A DNA stretch of 64,000 nucleotides. Origin: Clostridiales bacterium. Lineage in GTDB: Bacteria; Bacillota; Clostridia; Saccharofermentanales; Saccharofermentanaceae. Positions within the stretch are counted from its first letter, which is position 1. Every line of letters begins with the position of its first letter. Shown one piece after another: positions 54,028 to 63,305 of this stretch. Made by a program: the position numbers and the translations under genes. The stretch covers positions 1 to 64,000 of the forward strand of contig JAFZQI010000003.1 of the NCBI GenBank assembly GCA_017620475.1, in the 5' to 3' direction. A model generated the notes under the pieces. It worked only from the letters and a program-made list of their open reading frames with translations, did not search any database and was not told the origin of the DNA.

Positions 54028-56346
54028 CTACTTTCTAGTAAAAGTCGTCTGTCCATTGCTTATTCCGCATGTTACCTCAAATTGAGCACCCGCGCAATAC
54101 TTTTTCACAAAATCCTTCGGTTTTTTAGTAAGGTTTCTATCCACATCTTTCCATGACATCGTCACTTCCTTACCATCTATAGACACCTTCATTTTTTGAG
54201 TTTTCTGGTCCGCATTGAGTACCGTCGCTGTATATTTCTTACCCAAAGAGAATGTCGTAGCCTTGGTATCTTTCCAGCCGGGATCAGTATACTTTATCGA
54301 AGCGCTATCCTTACGTTTTGGAGTATCACTTCTTTGTCCCTGGGCGCCATTTCTATCACTCGAAGTATCCGTTGCTTCTCTTTCAGGCTCGAACGGCAAG
54401 ATTAATTGGTTCACATCAAATTTCACTTCACCTTGCTCATCGTTATTCACACCATTTTGCACTTCTGGAAGCCCTCGATAAATCGTTATCTTGCTTCGTT
54501 TGGCAAATGGCCGCATCTCACGATTCTTCTTTGTAGGCCATTCATACCCGTCAGCTAAGGGGCTGTTTCCCGGGTCCCTTATCACCGGATAAGATACCAG
54601 AACACCCTGCTCCGGAACAGTATTGAAAGACAGCATGAACTTAAGCGCGTTCTTTACACTTTCTGACTCAGTAAAATCTTCAATATCGTCTAATTTACTG
54701 ATCGTCGGTTTCAAAGTCTGCTCTTTGTAGATTAACGTGGAATTCGAAGCGTTGAACTCAACTGACCGGATCGTATACTCGGTCACTTTGCACTTAATAC
54801 TTCCAAGTCCAAGCGGCTTCCCTCCACCTATCTTGTAACACAAATCCAAATTCTTTTCTTTGTCTTCTTCACTTCCGTTGTTCATGATCCAGAGTAACTG
54901 TTCTAACTGAGGCTTAGTAATCCCATCGAAATACAAGCATCCTTTAAAAGTATTCTTTTCACCCTTATCGAGGAGTCTTACCGTTCTATTTTGTTTATCC
55001 TTCGAGATGTCTTGTCCCTGAAGGATCTCCACACGTGATTTGGGCTGATGCCAGTAATTCTTCCTTCCTCGAAGCGTTGCATCTTCAACATGGATTTTTC
55101 CGTTATCGTCCACATAATAATCGTATGTCCAGAACTTGCCATCTTCCGGTTTTGTCAGGTAAAACTCTGTATTTCCGAGTTTCGGGTTAGAAAGGATCTC
55201 CAAGGTGACCGGAGTCCCGTTATCGTAATAACAGGTACTAAAGTCATTGGGTATCTTTTCCAGCCGCGCATCCGAGAAGCGAATTCGCGACGTAATATTG
55301 TTTTTCTCAATACGATTAGAGTCAACTCGGCCGAAAAGGGCACAAGCAGGGCACTTATTTCTTCCGCTACATGGCTTGAAAACGCCTGATAGTTCCTTGA
55401 TCGATGTGTTGTAGACCTCACGAGTTACACATGCAGGCGACAAATAAATCTTTTTCCAAGTGTCATCGTCTGTATCTGTAACGGTTGAATAATAAACTGG
55501 GAAATATTGTTTTTCAACGTTATTAATAAAAGAGCGAAGATTATTTCCATATTCGCTATAACGTGTAGTATTACCCGTTTGTTTTTTTGAGATCTCAATC
55601 ACCCGTCCAAGAGCTTTTAAATCCATAGATGAAATCGTTCTGGATGATCCATGGCTTTTTTGAACAAAAATATGTGCATACTTTTTGTGAATAGTGTCTA
55701 TTAACGGATCCTCTCCCTTGATAAAATACCCGGGAGTAGTCATACGTCCAGAGGCGGTTCTCGACACGTTGGCCGCTTCAATCTTTTCCAAACCTGGTCG
55801 GATTTCCGTCTTAGATGCGGAATCGATGAACACCTGCTGTCCCTCACTATAGGAAGGCGTAGTATACGTTGTAGCGTTCCCATTATGAAACTCGATACTC
55901 GATGCTTCAAGCAGTTCAAAGGTGTTGTCGGATGTTCGGTGAATCAAACCCGGAACGAAAGGTTCAGGAACCCGTTTAGATAACGCCACTTCCTCATCGT
56001 TTAGACTCGACATGCAGGAATCAGTCAGCGTTTCATATATACTCCGGATCACCCCTCGGATCTCACTCCCCGGTATCACAGGTTCATAAAAGTCGGTATC
56101 ATGGGAATGCTGATCGTTAAGATCTGTATAAGAAAAGAAATCATACGAATTATGTTCCTGAAACTGATTCGATACCCGGAACGCGGTGGTGTTACTCGTA
56201 TTCGGAATAAACACGGGGGTTTTCGGAGTGATAGTATAATGGATAACTCCGGACAGTTTCTCATCCTCCTGCTTATCCGTATATGACTTTCTTCCCGTCT
56301 CGGGGAAAGGAATAAAATTGTAAACATTCAAAAATCCATCCGGCAT
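54028..56346 (-). CDS. Large RAMP protein, TIGR03986-like, 772 aa
   Basis: A Cas7-type subunit of the type III effector. The N-terminus FLNVYNFIPF and the glycine-rich IPGSEIRGVIRSIYETLTDSC near residues 90-112 match my memory of the TIGR03986 family found in III-D-like loci. A C-x-x-C segment in GRNKCPACALFGRVDSNR (~residue 335) is a typical RAMP insertion. KPLGLGSIKCKV near residue 510 is a second glycine loop. The last ~90 residues (YTATVLNADQKTQKMKVSI) look like a small OB-like RNA-binding domain after a low-complexity linker. ATG 56346 follows GGAGG. It is last in the interference operon, 2 bases after the Csx19-like gene. Confidence 0.85.
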   Translation of the reverse strand: MPDGFLNVYNFIPFPETGRKSYTDKQEDEKLSGVIHYTITPKTPVFIPNTSNTTAFRVSNQFQEHNSYDFFSYTDLNDQHSHDTDFYEPVIPGSEIRGVIRSIYETLTDSCMSSLNDEEVALSKRVPEPFVPGLIHRTSDNTFELLEASSIEFHNGNATTYTTPSYSEGQQVFIDSASKTEIRPGLEKIEAANVSRTASGRMTTPGYFIKGEDPLIDTIHKKYAHIFVQKSHGSSRTISSMDLKALGRVIEISKKQTGNTTRYSEYGNNLRSFINNVEKQYFPVYYSTVTDTDDDTWKKIYLSPACVTREVYNTSIKELSGVFKPCSGRNKCPACALFGRVDSNRIEKNNITSRIRFSDARLEKIPNDFSTCYYDNGTPVTLEILSNPKLGNTEFYLTKPEDGKFWTYDYYVDDNGKIHVEDATLRGRKNYWHQPKSRVEILQGQDISKDKQNRTVRLLDKGEKNTFKGCLYFDGITKPQLEQLLWIMNNGSEEDKEKNLDLCYKIGGGKPLGLGSIKCKVTEYTIRSVEFNASNSTLIYKEQTLKPTISKLDDIEDFTESESVKNALKFMLSFNTVPEQGVLVSYPVIRDPGNSPLADGYEWPTKKNREMRPFAKRSKITIYRGLPEVQNGVNNDEQGEVKFDVNQLILPFEPEREATDTSSDRNGAQGQRSDTPKRKDSASIKYTDPGWKDTKATTFSLGKKYTATVLNADQKTQKMKVSIDGKEVTMSWKDVDRNLTKKPKDFVKKYCAGAQFEVTCGISNGQTTFTRK

Positions 56347-56348
56347 AA

Positions 56349-56747
56349 TCACACCTCCTTCAACCGATAATTACAAACTTTAAGAAGATCATTTTCATCA
56401 TAGACGAAGTAATTCACGATGATAATTTTATTTACTCCACCATTGATGAAGCACTCCTCTAAAAACGCCTCTTCCTCATAGACAACATACTCTCCAAATT
56501 TTGCCTTTACAGAATCGTCGGATACAACTGTACTCAAGCCCTCCGACTTCTTAGCGGATTGAACCAAACGATATTCTGTTTTTCGATCGAAAAGATGGAT
56601 CTCAAGGATTTCATCATTCGAGATCTCACCAAGTTTTTTAATCTCTTCATCGATATCATCATATTTTCTTAGAATTACATTTCTTCGCGTTGAAAGATAT
56701 AGCATCCCTGTGGTTGGTGCTTTCGATTTCAGTTCATTTAGCTTCAT
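56349..56747 (-). CDS. Csx19-like small CRISPR-associated protein, 132 aa
   Basis: The position between the double-Cas7 and TIGR03986-type genes, the size and the plan (TGMLYLSTRRNVILRKYDDI... EILEIHLFDRKTEYRLV... YVVYEEEAFLEE) fit the small Csx19/TIGR03984-type protein of III-D systems, whose role is unclear. The match rests on synteny and general look and is tentative. The start is uncertain: ATG 56747 is 8 bases after GGAGG; an ATG at 56753 is only 3 bases away. It overlaps the upstream gene by 14 bases. Confidence 0.65.
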   Translation of the reverse strand: MKLNELKSKAPTTGMLYLSTRRNVILRKYDDIDEEIKKLGEISNDEILEIHLFDRKTEYRLVQSAKKSEGLSTVVSDDSVKAKFGEYVVYEEEAFLEECFINGGVNKIIIVNYFVYDENDLLKVCNYRLKEV

Positions 56748-58098
56748 CTTCATTTCCTCCAATCAACGAATAGTTGTTTATCGTTATACTCTTAGTCTGA
56801 GTCTCGGGATCGTCAACAGAAGTCAAAGAGTATTCCCTGCTGAATTCATCACAATCTATCTCAATACTACCCTTGGGACTGAAAATTCCTCTTCCGATGG
56901 ATACCATTCCTCCGATAGGAAGATATCCTCTCTGAAGGTCGAGCAAGGCCGGCATGATGATTGCAAGGCCCTCTTTTGCAATATCTCTTCTTAAGGATAT
57001 CTCAAGATTGACCTCCCCTCCCACGCAAGTGACTTCTTCATATAACGCATGTTCTTTTGCTGAAGACTCAAAACGACTGATTGCCGTACGTGTAATCGCA
57101 AGATCCTTTCCTCCTACGATCTCGCTCTCGTCAAAAATGATTTTCGAAACTTCGGCCGCTTTTTCATCATCCGAATCCTCTATCTCTACAAAGCCGAAAA
57201 AGTCGTTCATTCTTCCATCTATCCAAGCATCCGTATTCTTCGTATTTTCCGCTACTTCCTTAAGGATCTTTCGTGCACGGCTACGGATCGCTCCTGCAAA
57301 ACTGGTTCCGGGGATAACCGATTTCTTATTGGATTGAATGTGGATATAATCCGGTGCTCCATTCTTCGCCTGATACTGACGGATACTGATACAGCCATCT
57401 AACTTCAACGGAACAGTAACGTGAACATACTTTGAAGACTTCGAAGATTCTTTTTCCCAATCGTTCCATAAAACCAAATCTGAAGAAGGTTCTCTTTTTT
57501 GGTACTCGGTTCCGTAGAACTTGCCATAGTCCACATAATTCTCTTTATTGAAAGTTTTAACTGATACCTTCTTTACACTCATTTTCCCAAAGCCACGGGT
57601 TTTCTTACTTCCAATGCGGATATCTCCAATGGATAATCCGTGCAGTGCCTCTTGAATCAGCAGTGTGTCGTCGGCCTTTTCCTTCTCATCCCTTACCACC
57701 AGTTCGAGGAAAAATATACCGACAGCTCCTTTATCGACGATTTCCAGATCGAATTTAGCTCCGGGTTTGACATTCTTATTCTCATCTAATCCAACACCAT
57801 CCCGATACGTGACTATGACTGAATTCTTTTCAAACAACAGATCAGAAACAAGCAAACGACTCATTTTACCGCCCTGAGCTTCCTCATATCCAAGAAAACC
57901 CTGATTCGGATCATTAGGAGAAGTGTCTAAATACCCACGGAAAGCCCCGGCGAGAGAAGAACCGGAAACAAAGGGTTCCCCATAATAATTCCGAAGCACA
58001 TCCGCGTCTGTTTCGTCTCCCTCTCCGCCTGAAACGTTCATTGGCGAGAGTAATTCAATATCCACTCTATATATGATTTTCTCAATCAAATCAGCCAT
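56734..58098 (-). CDS. Double Cas7 (Csm3-like) RAMP fusion, 454 aa
   Basis: Two RAMP units lie in one chain. The first has MNVSGGEGDETDADVL, VSGSSLAGAFRGYL and the glycine loop IGSKKTRGFGKM. The second has IPGTSFAGAIRSRARKIL and LPIGGMVSIGRGIFSP. Such Cas7 subunits line the crRNA and cut target RNA, typically with an Asp in the first loop; DTDAD here is a candidate. A natural Cas7-Cas7 fusion is typical of III-D2-like systems. ATG 58098 has GGAGG 7 bases upstream and overlaps the previous gene by 8 bases. Confidence 0.88.
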   Translation of the reverse strand: MADLIEKIIYRVDIELLSPMNVSGGEGDETDADVLRNYYGEPFVSGSSLAGAFRGYLDTSPNDPNQGFLGYEEAQGGKMSRLLVSDLLFEKNSVIVTYRDGVGLDENKNVKPGAKFDLEIVDKGAVGIFFLELVVRDEKEKADDTLLIQEALHGLSIGDIRIGSKKTRGFGKMSVKKVSVKTFNKENYVDYGKFYGTEYQKREPSSDLVLWNDWEKESSKSSKYVHVTVPLKLDGCISIRQYQAKNGAPDYIHIQSNKKSVIPGTSFAGAIRSRARKILKEVAENTKNTDAWIDGRMNDFFGFVEIEDSDDEKAAEVSKIIFDESEIVGGKDLAITRTAISRFESSAKEHALYEEVTCVGGEVNLEISLRRDIAKEGLAIIMPALLDLQRGYLPIGGMVSIGRGIFSPKGSIEIDCDEFSREYSLTSVDDPETQTKSITINNYSLIGGNEDEAK

Positions 58099-60301
58099 TT
58101 TTACTCCTCCTCTCGTCACGGTTGATGCGAAGCAGCGTTTTCCACTCGTTTAAATATGCCTTAAGGAACAGCCCATAGAACTCTTCTGCCGTTCCATTTG
58201 TTTGAGAAAACACCATCCATATTTCGGAGTCTTCGTTGTTCTGCGCATCCTGTCGCAAATCCAATATCTTCTTTGCGGTTTCCTTGATTTTGTTTTTCCT
58301 AATCTCTTCAACATCAGCCTTTAGTACGTCGAAGGATGCACGATTCCTATACATCAATATAAGTTTTGCAATTGCGGGATCGAAGTCTTCTTCGCCGGAA
58401 TTCCCAGCTATCTTTTCCCATCTCGAATCCGCCGCACTCTGTGCCAAACGAATCATTTCTTTCTTGCGCCTGTTTTTATCCAGTTCCATCTTGATATTCG
58501 TTTTATACTCGCAGGGTTCCTTCGTCGAATCAGAACTGATCTTCTCGGCATCAACGATTTTCAGTTCATCGGCTCTCGGCGAGAAGATTCGGAGCTCTCC
58601 ATATCCTTCGGATGTTCTTTCACCGATAAACAGAGTATCCTTTTCAGGAACAGGATTGATCATCTTTATCCGGAAAATGCTTCCTCTTCCGATAGCCGTA
58701 AAAATCGGTTTACGGCATCTCTGTGTTACATTGAATCCGCCGATAGTCTCATATACCACAACGGATTTCTCGATCTCCAGATTGGATTCAGCAACACCTA
58801 AAGACAAAGCAAGATAGCTAAGAAATGTTTTCTTGTCACTAACATACATACCCACTTCATCATACATAATAATCGGAGAATTCACCTTGACAAGTATTTC
58901 ACCACTCATCATGTTGGGGGACGGCTCGATTTTTCTTGGTTCTTCGAAAGACAATACTACTTCACCGTACTGGGTATTCTTTGAATAACCGATTCTTGCG
59001 TCATGCACTTCATTGAGACATGGGTAAATGCCTCTAATCCGCTTTCCTTCATCGTTATCAAAGCCGCCCATTGCCTTGCCATTTGAAATTATAAAGCCTT
59101 TGAAAACCTGTTCTTCCCGAATGCTGTCCAACTGATAAAAGCTGGAATTATCTCCACTTCCTGTGGCATGTCCGATCGATTTATCGTCCGGTCTTTGATG
59201 GTGATAATGAATCTCAGTATCCACTTCGATTGCTTCACCTGAATCGGTAATATACAGATCTCCCAAACCTGACAGCTGATCGATCTTTTCACCTTCCGGA
59301 ATTGAATCATCGATGTTTTCCACTTTAACATTCTTCTCTTGCTCGATGAAATCATACACTTTCAATTCGCCCGTTTTCCTGTCATAGGAAGCATTCTTCG
59401 ATTTTCTCATGGATAGAGGAGCAGGAGTTGCCCTGTCCATCTTCTCTCCGCATGCAATATATGCGGTTGAAAAGATCGGGGATTCTTTCATAATCTCTAA
59501 AAACTCGTCCTGAGGCATGTTGCCGGCTAAAATACCAAGCATCTTGCCACCATCAATGAACGTCTGTGTTTTGGCCTGATTTCCTTCCGGGCTTTTACAT
59601 ATCACGGGAGATTTTACATAGATCGAATACGGAAGTATATAGGTCGCATCCGTTTTAAAAATCATCTTACTGTCTTGCTGATTATTCGCATCATCCGATA
59701 CATCTGTTACCGATACCTGAATCAGTCCAAGACCTCGGGTACGGTTGATTCCAATATGAACCACGTTCTCCGCTGCTTTCTTGAAATCTTCTACTATATT
59801 CTTGAGATCTTCTGCTGCCTTCTCGCAGTCTTCGGACTCTTCAAATCTTTCAGTTATAGTGACCACACACTCGAACTCGACACCACTCCTTACAACTCGC
59901 TTAGCGCGAAGATGGTTTTTCAACGCAGCTCCGGTTTCGGGATTTATGGAAGTTTGCTTGCGTTTATAGGTATATAGATCCAAAACTTCCTGAGGGTGAT
60001 ATTGACTGTGGCGAAGGTCTTCTTCCATATTCTTATGATCCTTCAGGAAAGCACCTTCAGGGAACTGTATACACGAACCGTCTTTGTCAAAAAGGTACGA
60101 AAAGCTTTTCGACTTCACCAATCCGAAATTCATCAGTTCGAGCATACTCTCCCGGATGCAGCCTTTCAGTGCTTTGCCCGGGATATACGGAATACCACGA
60201 GAAGAGTAAACTACATCGGTATCCACACTCGAATTATGTGTATCACCCGATCCGGAACAGAGATCGCTGAGAAGGTGTATGATTAGTTTTAGTTTTTTCA
60301 T
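58091..60301 (-). CDS. Cas7-Csx10 type RAMP fusion, 736 aa
   Basis: The N-terminal RAMP unit has LLSDLCSGSGDTHNSSVDTD, IPYIPGKALKGCIRESM and the glycine loop NRTRGLGLIQV (~residue 200). The C-terminal part from about residue 480 (VNSPIIMYDEVGMYVSDKKT, ETIGGFNVTQRCRKPIF, GRGSIFRIK, GERTSEGYGELRIF) resembles Csx10, the Cas5-like subunit that holds the crRNA 5' handle. The assignment is by motif reading. The last ~130 residues are helical and may be a Cas11-like small-subunit domain, which is speculation. ATG 60301 follows GGGAGG. The 20-base gap to cas10 indicates one operon. Confidence 0.82.
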   Translation of the reverse strand: MKKLKLIIHLLSDLCSGSGDTHNSSVDTDVVYSSRGIPYIPGKALKGCIRESMLELMNFGLVKSKSFSYLFDKDGSCIQFPEGAFLKDHKNMEEDLRHSQYHPQEVLDLYTYKRKQTSINPETGAALKNHLRAKRVVRSGVEFECVVTITERFEESEDCEKAAEDLKNIVEDFKKAAENVVHIGINRTRGLGLIQVSVTDVSDDANNQQDSKMIFKTDATYILPYSIYVKSPVICKSPEGNQAKTQTFIDGGKMLGILAGNMPQDEFLEIMKESPIFSTAYIACGEKMDRATPAPLSMRKSKNASYDRKTGELKVYDFIEQEKNVKVENIDDSIPEGEKIDQLSGLGDLYITDSGEAIEVDTEIHYHHQRPDDKSIGHATGSGDNSSFYQLDSIREEQVFKGFIISNGKAMGGFDNDEGKRIRGIYPCLNEVHDARIGYSKNTQYGEVVLSFEEPRKIEPSPNMMSGEILVKVNSPIIMYDEVGMYVSDKKTFLSYLALSLGVAESNLEIEKSVVVYETIGGFNVTQRCRKPIFTAIGRGSIFRIKMINPVPEKDTLFIGERTSEGYGELRIFSPRADELKIVDAEKISSDSTKEPCEYKTNIKMELDKNRRKKEMIRLAQSAADSRWEKIAGNSGEEDFDPAIAKLILMYRNRASFDVLKADVEEIRKNKIKETAKKILDLRQDAQNNEDSEIWMVFSQTNGTAEEFYGLFLKAYLNEWKTLLRINRDERRSKNG

Positions 60302-60320
60302 ATTCTTTCCTCCCTCTCCT

Positions 60321-61880
60321 TTATGGTGCAACGTAGAAGTCCATCAACTCAAGCGCATCGTACCAAAAGCCTTCCGTAGATGGGGCCGGAAGTGTCTGTT
60401 TTCGCGATTTAAGAAAAGTGATATACGCTTTACGGGACGCCTCGCCTTTCGAACTCTCCTCACGAAGCTGCTTCGCTTGAGTTCTTGGAATATTAACCGT
60501 GAACATTCGGATACAATCAATCAATTCATTGATCCTTCTGTCCTGATTCTTTTCATTTAGTGTTTTATTCGCTGTATCGTCAACATAGTAAGGACGAGAG
60601 ATAATCGTCTCGTCTGTCTCGGGAATCGTGTATTGCTTTTTCCTATATGCTTTCAGATCGGCCGCGCTGATATTTCTGCAGATCTGGAAATCAACATAAT
60701 TCCCGATTTCACCGTTATCGCCTACCCGAACATTGTCTTTTGCAATCTTTTTGGCACTTGAGCAACACGCTTCGGCAACCTGATAGGCGTCGCTAAACGG
60801 GAAGTGACTTTGGAAAAAGGCAATACCGGCACATGCGGAGAACGGTTCCGGAATACTCTCCACATTTCCATCCATATCCGTATAACTCATATGTTTTTTG
60901 TTTACATCTTCAAGGAAAAACTTTACTGCTTCAAGTGCGACTTTTGCATTGCAAATAAACGTAATATCGTCTCCTGCACAAATGATTTTCCGATAAAGCT
61001 TACTGGGTTTCTTCTGCTTGACCTTGGGCGCCAAAGATGTATCGATGAAATCGGTCATTGCCTGAAACGATTCTTTAAAACTTGTATCAATACTTCTGGA
61101 AATACCACGGACGACTTTAGTTACGGCGCTGTATTTCCCTTTATCCGCCGGGGAAATACCTCGCATGATTTCTCCAATCTTTTTTCCCATGTTATTGCCA
61201 TCGATGTGCACAACCGCTAGAATACTGTCATCTTTTTTCGCCGTTACCAGATTATCAAGGATCTTTTCCTCGGCCTCGTTCGTATTCTTTTTGTAAGCGT
61301 CCACTTTCAATTTAGATTCTTGCGAAAGGAAGCCTTCATTCCGATCATTTTCAACAATCGGATAACCCGTCATCGGGTCAACTTTAGCGAAAGGAAATGC
61401 ACCAACAGGATGTCCATCCGGCATCTCTGACTTAATCCTTCTCATCTCCAGTTTTACCTGATTGTAGTCTAAGGCATAGTCATTTGTCATTTCGACGACA
61501 GCAACAGCCAATTGGAGAGAATATGTGTTTTCAAACACATACTTGGCAAGCGCGCGGTTCACCTCGCTGCACAATTCGCGCGATCTAAACAGAACATATG
61601 CATTTCCACCGCCGATGTACATAACCTGCATCTGAACAGTAGAATCGGAGAGGAATTCGATGTTATCCTGAGTGCCTGGAGAATTCCATTCAACAATAAA
61701 TTTATTCGGATTCCAGCTTTTTGCCTTACGGATTTCTTCCAATCCTCTGGTCATGATGTTCTCCACGATATTCGAGGCACCCATAATCTCCTTGATCCGA
61801 TTTGTTCTGAAGATGTAGCTTTGTATTCCTCGCACATCATACATAGCCAGAACCTCGGTCTTCATTAGTTCTTCTCTCAT
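60321..61880 (-). CDS. Cas10-family large subunit lacking the HD domain, 519 aa
   Basis: Cas10 senses target RNA and makes cyclic oligoadenylates. The chain begins directly with the first palm domain (YDVRGIQSYIFRTNRIKEIMGAS), with YIGGGNAYVLF at ~88-98. The second palm has VVHIDGNNMGKKI (~224-235) and the cyclase motif AGDD at 302-305 (GGDD in most). Both aspartates are kept. There is no N-terminal HD nuclease and no CxxC zinc site between the palms, so it is shorter than usual. ATG 61880 has AGGAGG 9 bases upstream. The presence of a CARF ribonuclease next door supports active signalling. Confidence 0.92.
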   Translation of the reverse strand: MREELMKTEVLAMYDVRGIQSYIFRTNRIKEIMGASNIVENIMTRGLEEIRKAKSWNPNKFIVEWNSPGTQDNIEFLSDSTVQMQVMYIGGGNAYVLFRSRELCSEVNRALAKYVFENTYSLQLAVAVVEMTNDYALDYNQVKLEMRRIKSEMPDGHPVGAFPFAKVDPMTGYPIVENDRNEGFLSQESKLKVDAYKKNTNEAEEKILDNLVTAKKDDSILAVVHIDGNNMGKKIGEIMRGISPADKGKYSAVTKVVRGISRSIDTSFKESFQAMTDFIDTSLAPKVKQKKPSKLYRKIICAGDDITFICNAKVALEAVKFFLEDVNKKHMSYTDMDGNVESIPEPFSACAGIAFFQSHFPFSDAYQVAEACCSSAKKIAKDNVRVGDNGEIGNYVDFQICRNISAADLKAYRKKQYTIPETDETIISRPYYVDDTANKTLNEKNQDRRINELIDCIRMFTVNIPRTQAKQLREESSKGEASRKAYITFLKSRKQTLPAPSTEGFWYDALELMDFYVAP

Positions 61881-61927
61881 CTACGTACTCCTCCTTTACA
61901 TCACTACTCGAATAGCACTTTCATTTA

Positions 61928-63289
61928 TTACTGCTTCAAAGCCTCTTCTATGCTCATATTCATCTTATCGTAGCTATCCCATTCGCTACTGATAGTCACT
62001 CCCGTACGCGAAAGCATTCGTTTTTCCATTTCATATATAGCTTGCGGATCTGCAATCACTTTTACATTCTCTTTTGAAAGAGAGATCATACGATGTGCAA
62101 CCTGATTCCTGAGTTTTTCGATACCTACGATCATATCAAGATCACCTAGGAGCTGTTTATCATTCACAACACCCATATCCTTAAGGATATCCATAATCAG
62201 TTTAGGGGATACAAGCTTGTCGCCATATCGCGGCCACCTTGATTGTATCGATGGATACTTCCAAAACTCCGAGCCAAGGTTTGTAACAAATCGGTCTGAA
62301 GAAGCATCCCATATATTACTGAACGAAATCTTCGTCAAAACACCGAAAAGCTTGTGAAGGATCTCTGTGTTCAAAGGAGTCAGGAATCGCACCATATCCG
62401 AATACTCATACGAGTCAATATAGAGTCCTACGCGGAGCAGATATTCTGCTGATTTACACTCGTATCTTTCATAGCCTTTAAAGTCTTTTGTATTCGGAAG
62501 TTTTGAGAAGTATTCCTGATACTCTCTATTGTTACTGATATTAAGGTGTTTCCTTTCATCCGCGAACTTCAGGAGTGTTTTTATCTCCCTCTTTTGCAAT
62601 CGTTTGGGGACGATTTCCTCATAGGCTTCAAGCGCACCTGAATAGTCATACATATCGATCAGTTTTCTTACGATCGATCCGGCGCGTAATACTTTAATGT
62701 TCTCCGCCTTTGCCTGCCGGATCCGAATTATCTTTTCCTGCTGATTATCCGAGTTTCTCGAGAAGAGTTCCTCAACATCATATGTTTTAGATGTTTTCCC
62801 CTTTTTCCCTTCCGGATCCGGATCCTTTACCTGATATAAGTCTGTGCCTGAAATACCAACTACACTTTTCAGAATGTACAAGGCCGCCTTCATAGCCGGA
62901 GTCCCGGAAGAAATATTGATCAGGATATGAACATCTTCGCCCAGATCCGCTTTGATCTCCTCCAAGCATCTAAGATAATCCCGATAGAAGGCATCCATAT
63001 CGATGATGTCATCACCTAACACCTGACTCTCAAATATCTTCACTGACGAAGGACTAAATTGTTCCATTCCCTCGTTTTGGGCCACCAGTTCCAATGCTCG
63101 GATATACCGATTATCTTTATCGGATATTTCTTTGATGTCTTTTGTCATGTAAAGATAAGTATACTCCGGCTTATTCTTCCGAAAAATATGCATCAGTGAT
63201 CCATCATATACTTTAGCTGGCGCATCGTTTTTCGGCATTGGATCTGTATACCCCACTGGGCTAAACAAAACCTTCAATCTTTTGTCCAT
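61928..63289 (-). CDS. Csm6-like CARF-HEPN ribonuclease, 453 aa
   Basis: The N-terminal half is a CARF domain of Csm6 type (VLFSPVGYTDPMPKNDAP, YLYMTKDIKEISD, VHILINISSGTPAMKAAL), expected to bind cyclic oligoadenylate. The C-terminal half is helical with the HEPN motif RNQVAH (Arg ~394, His ~399). Ligand binding should activate non-specific RNA cleavage. Length is normal for Csm6. It lies between cas6 and cas10 in the same operon. Csm6 is best known from III-A, but the RAMP genes here are III-D-like. Confidence 0.93.
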   Translation of the reverse strand: MDKRLKVLFSPVGYTDPMPKNDAPAKVYDGSLMHIFRKNKPEYTYLYMTKDIKEISDKDNRYIRALELVAQNEGMEQFSPSSVKIFESQVLGDDIIDMDAFYRDYLRCLEEIKADLGEDVHILINISSGTPAMKAALYILKSVVGISGTDLYQVKDPDPEGKKGKTSKTYDVEELFSRNSDNQQEKIIRIRQAKAENIKVLRAGSIVRKLIDMYDYSGALEAYEEIVPKRLQKREIKTLLKFADERKHLNISNNREYQEYFSKLPNTKDFKGYERYECKSAEYLLRVGLYIDSYEYSDMVRFLTPLNTEILHKLFGVLTKISFSNIWDASSDRFVTNLGSEFWKYPSIQSRWPRYGDKLVSPKLIMDILKDMGVVNDKQLLGDLDMIVGIEKLRNQVAHRMISLSKENVKVIADPQAIYEMEKRMLSRTGVTISSEWDSYDKMNMSIEEALKQ

Positions 63290-63305
63290 TGTAAACTCCT
63301 ATCGG

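Noticed and set aside
61928..63289. Subtype III-A assignment because of Csm6
   Set aside because: The RAMP subunits (Csx10-like fusion, double Cas7, TIGR03986-like, Csx19-like) do not fit Csm2-Csm5; Csm6-type effectors move between subtypes.
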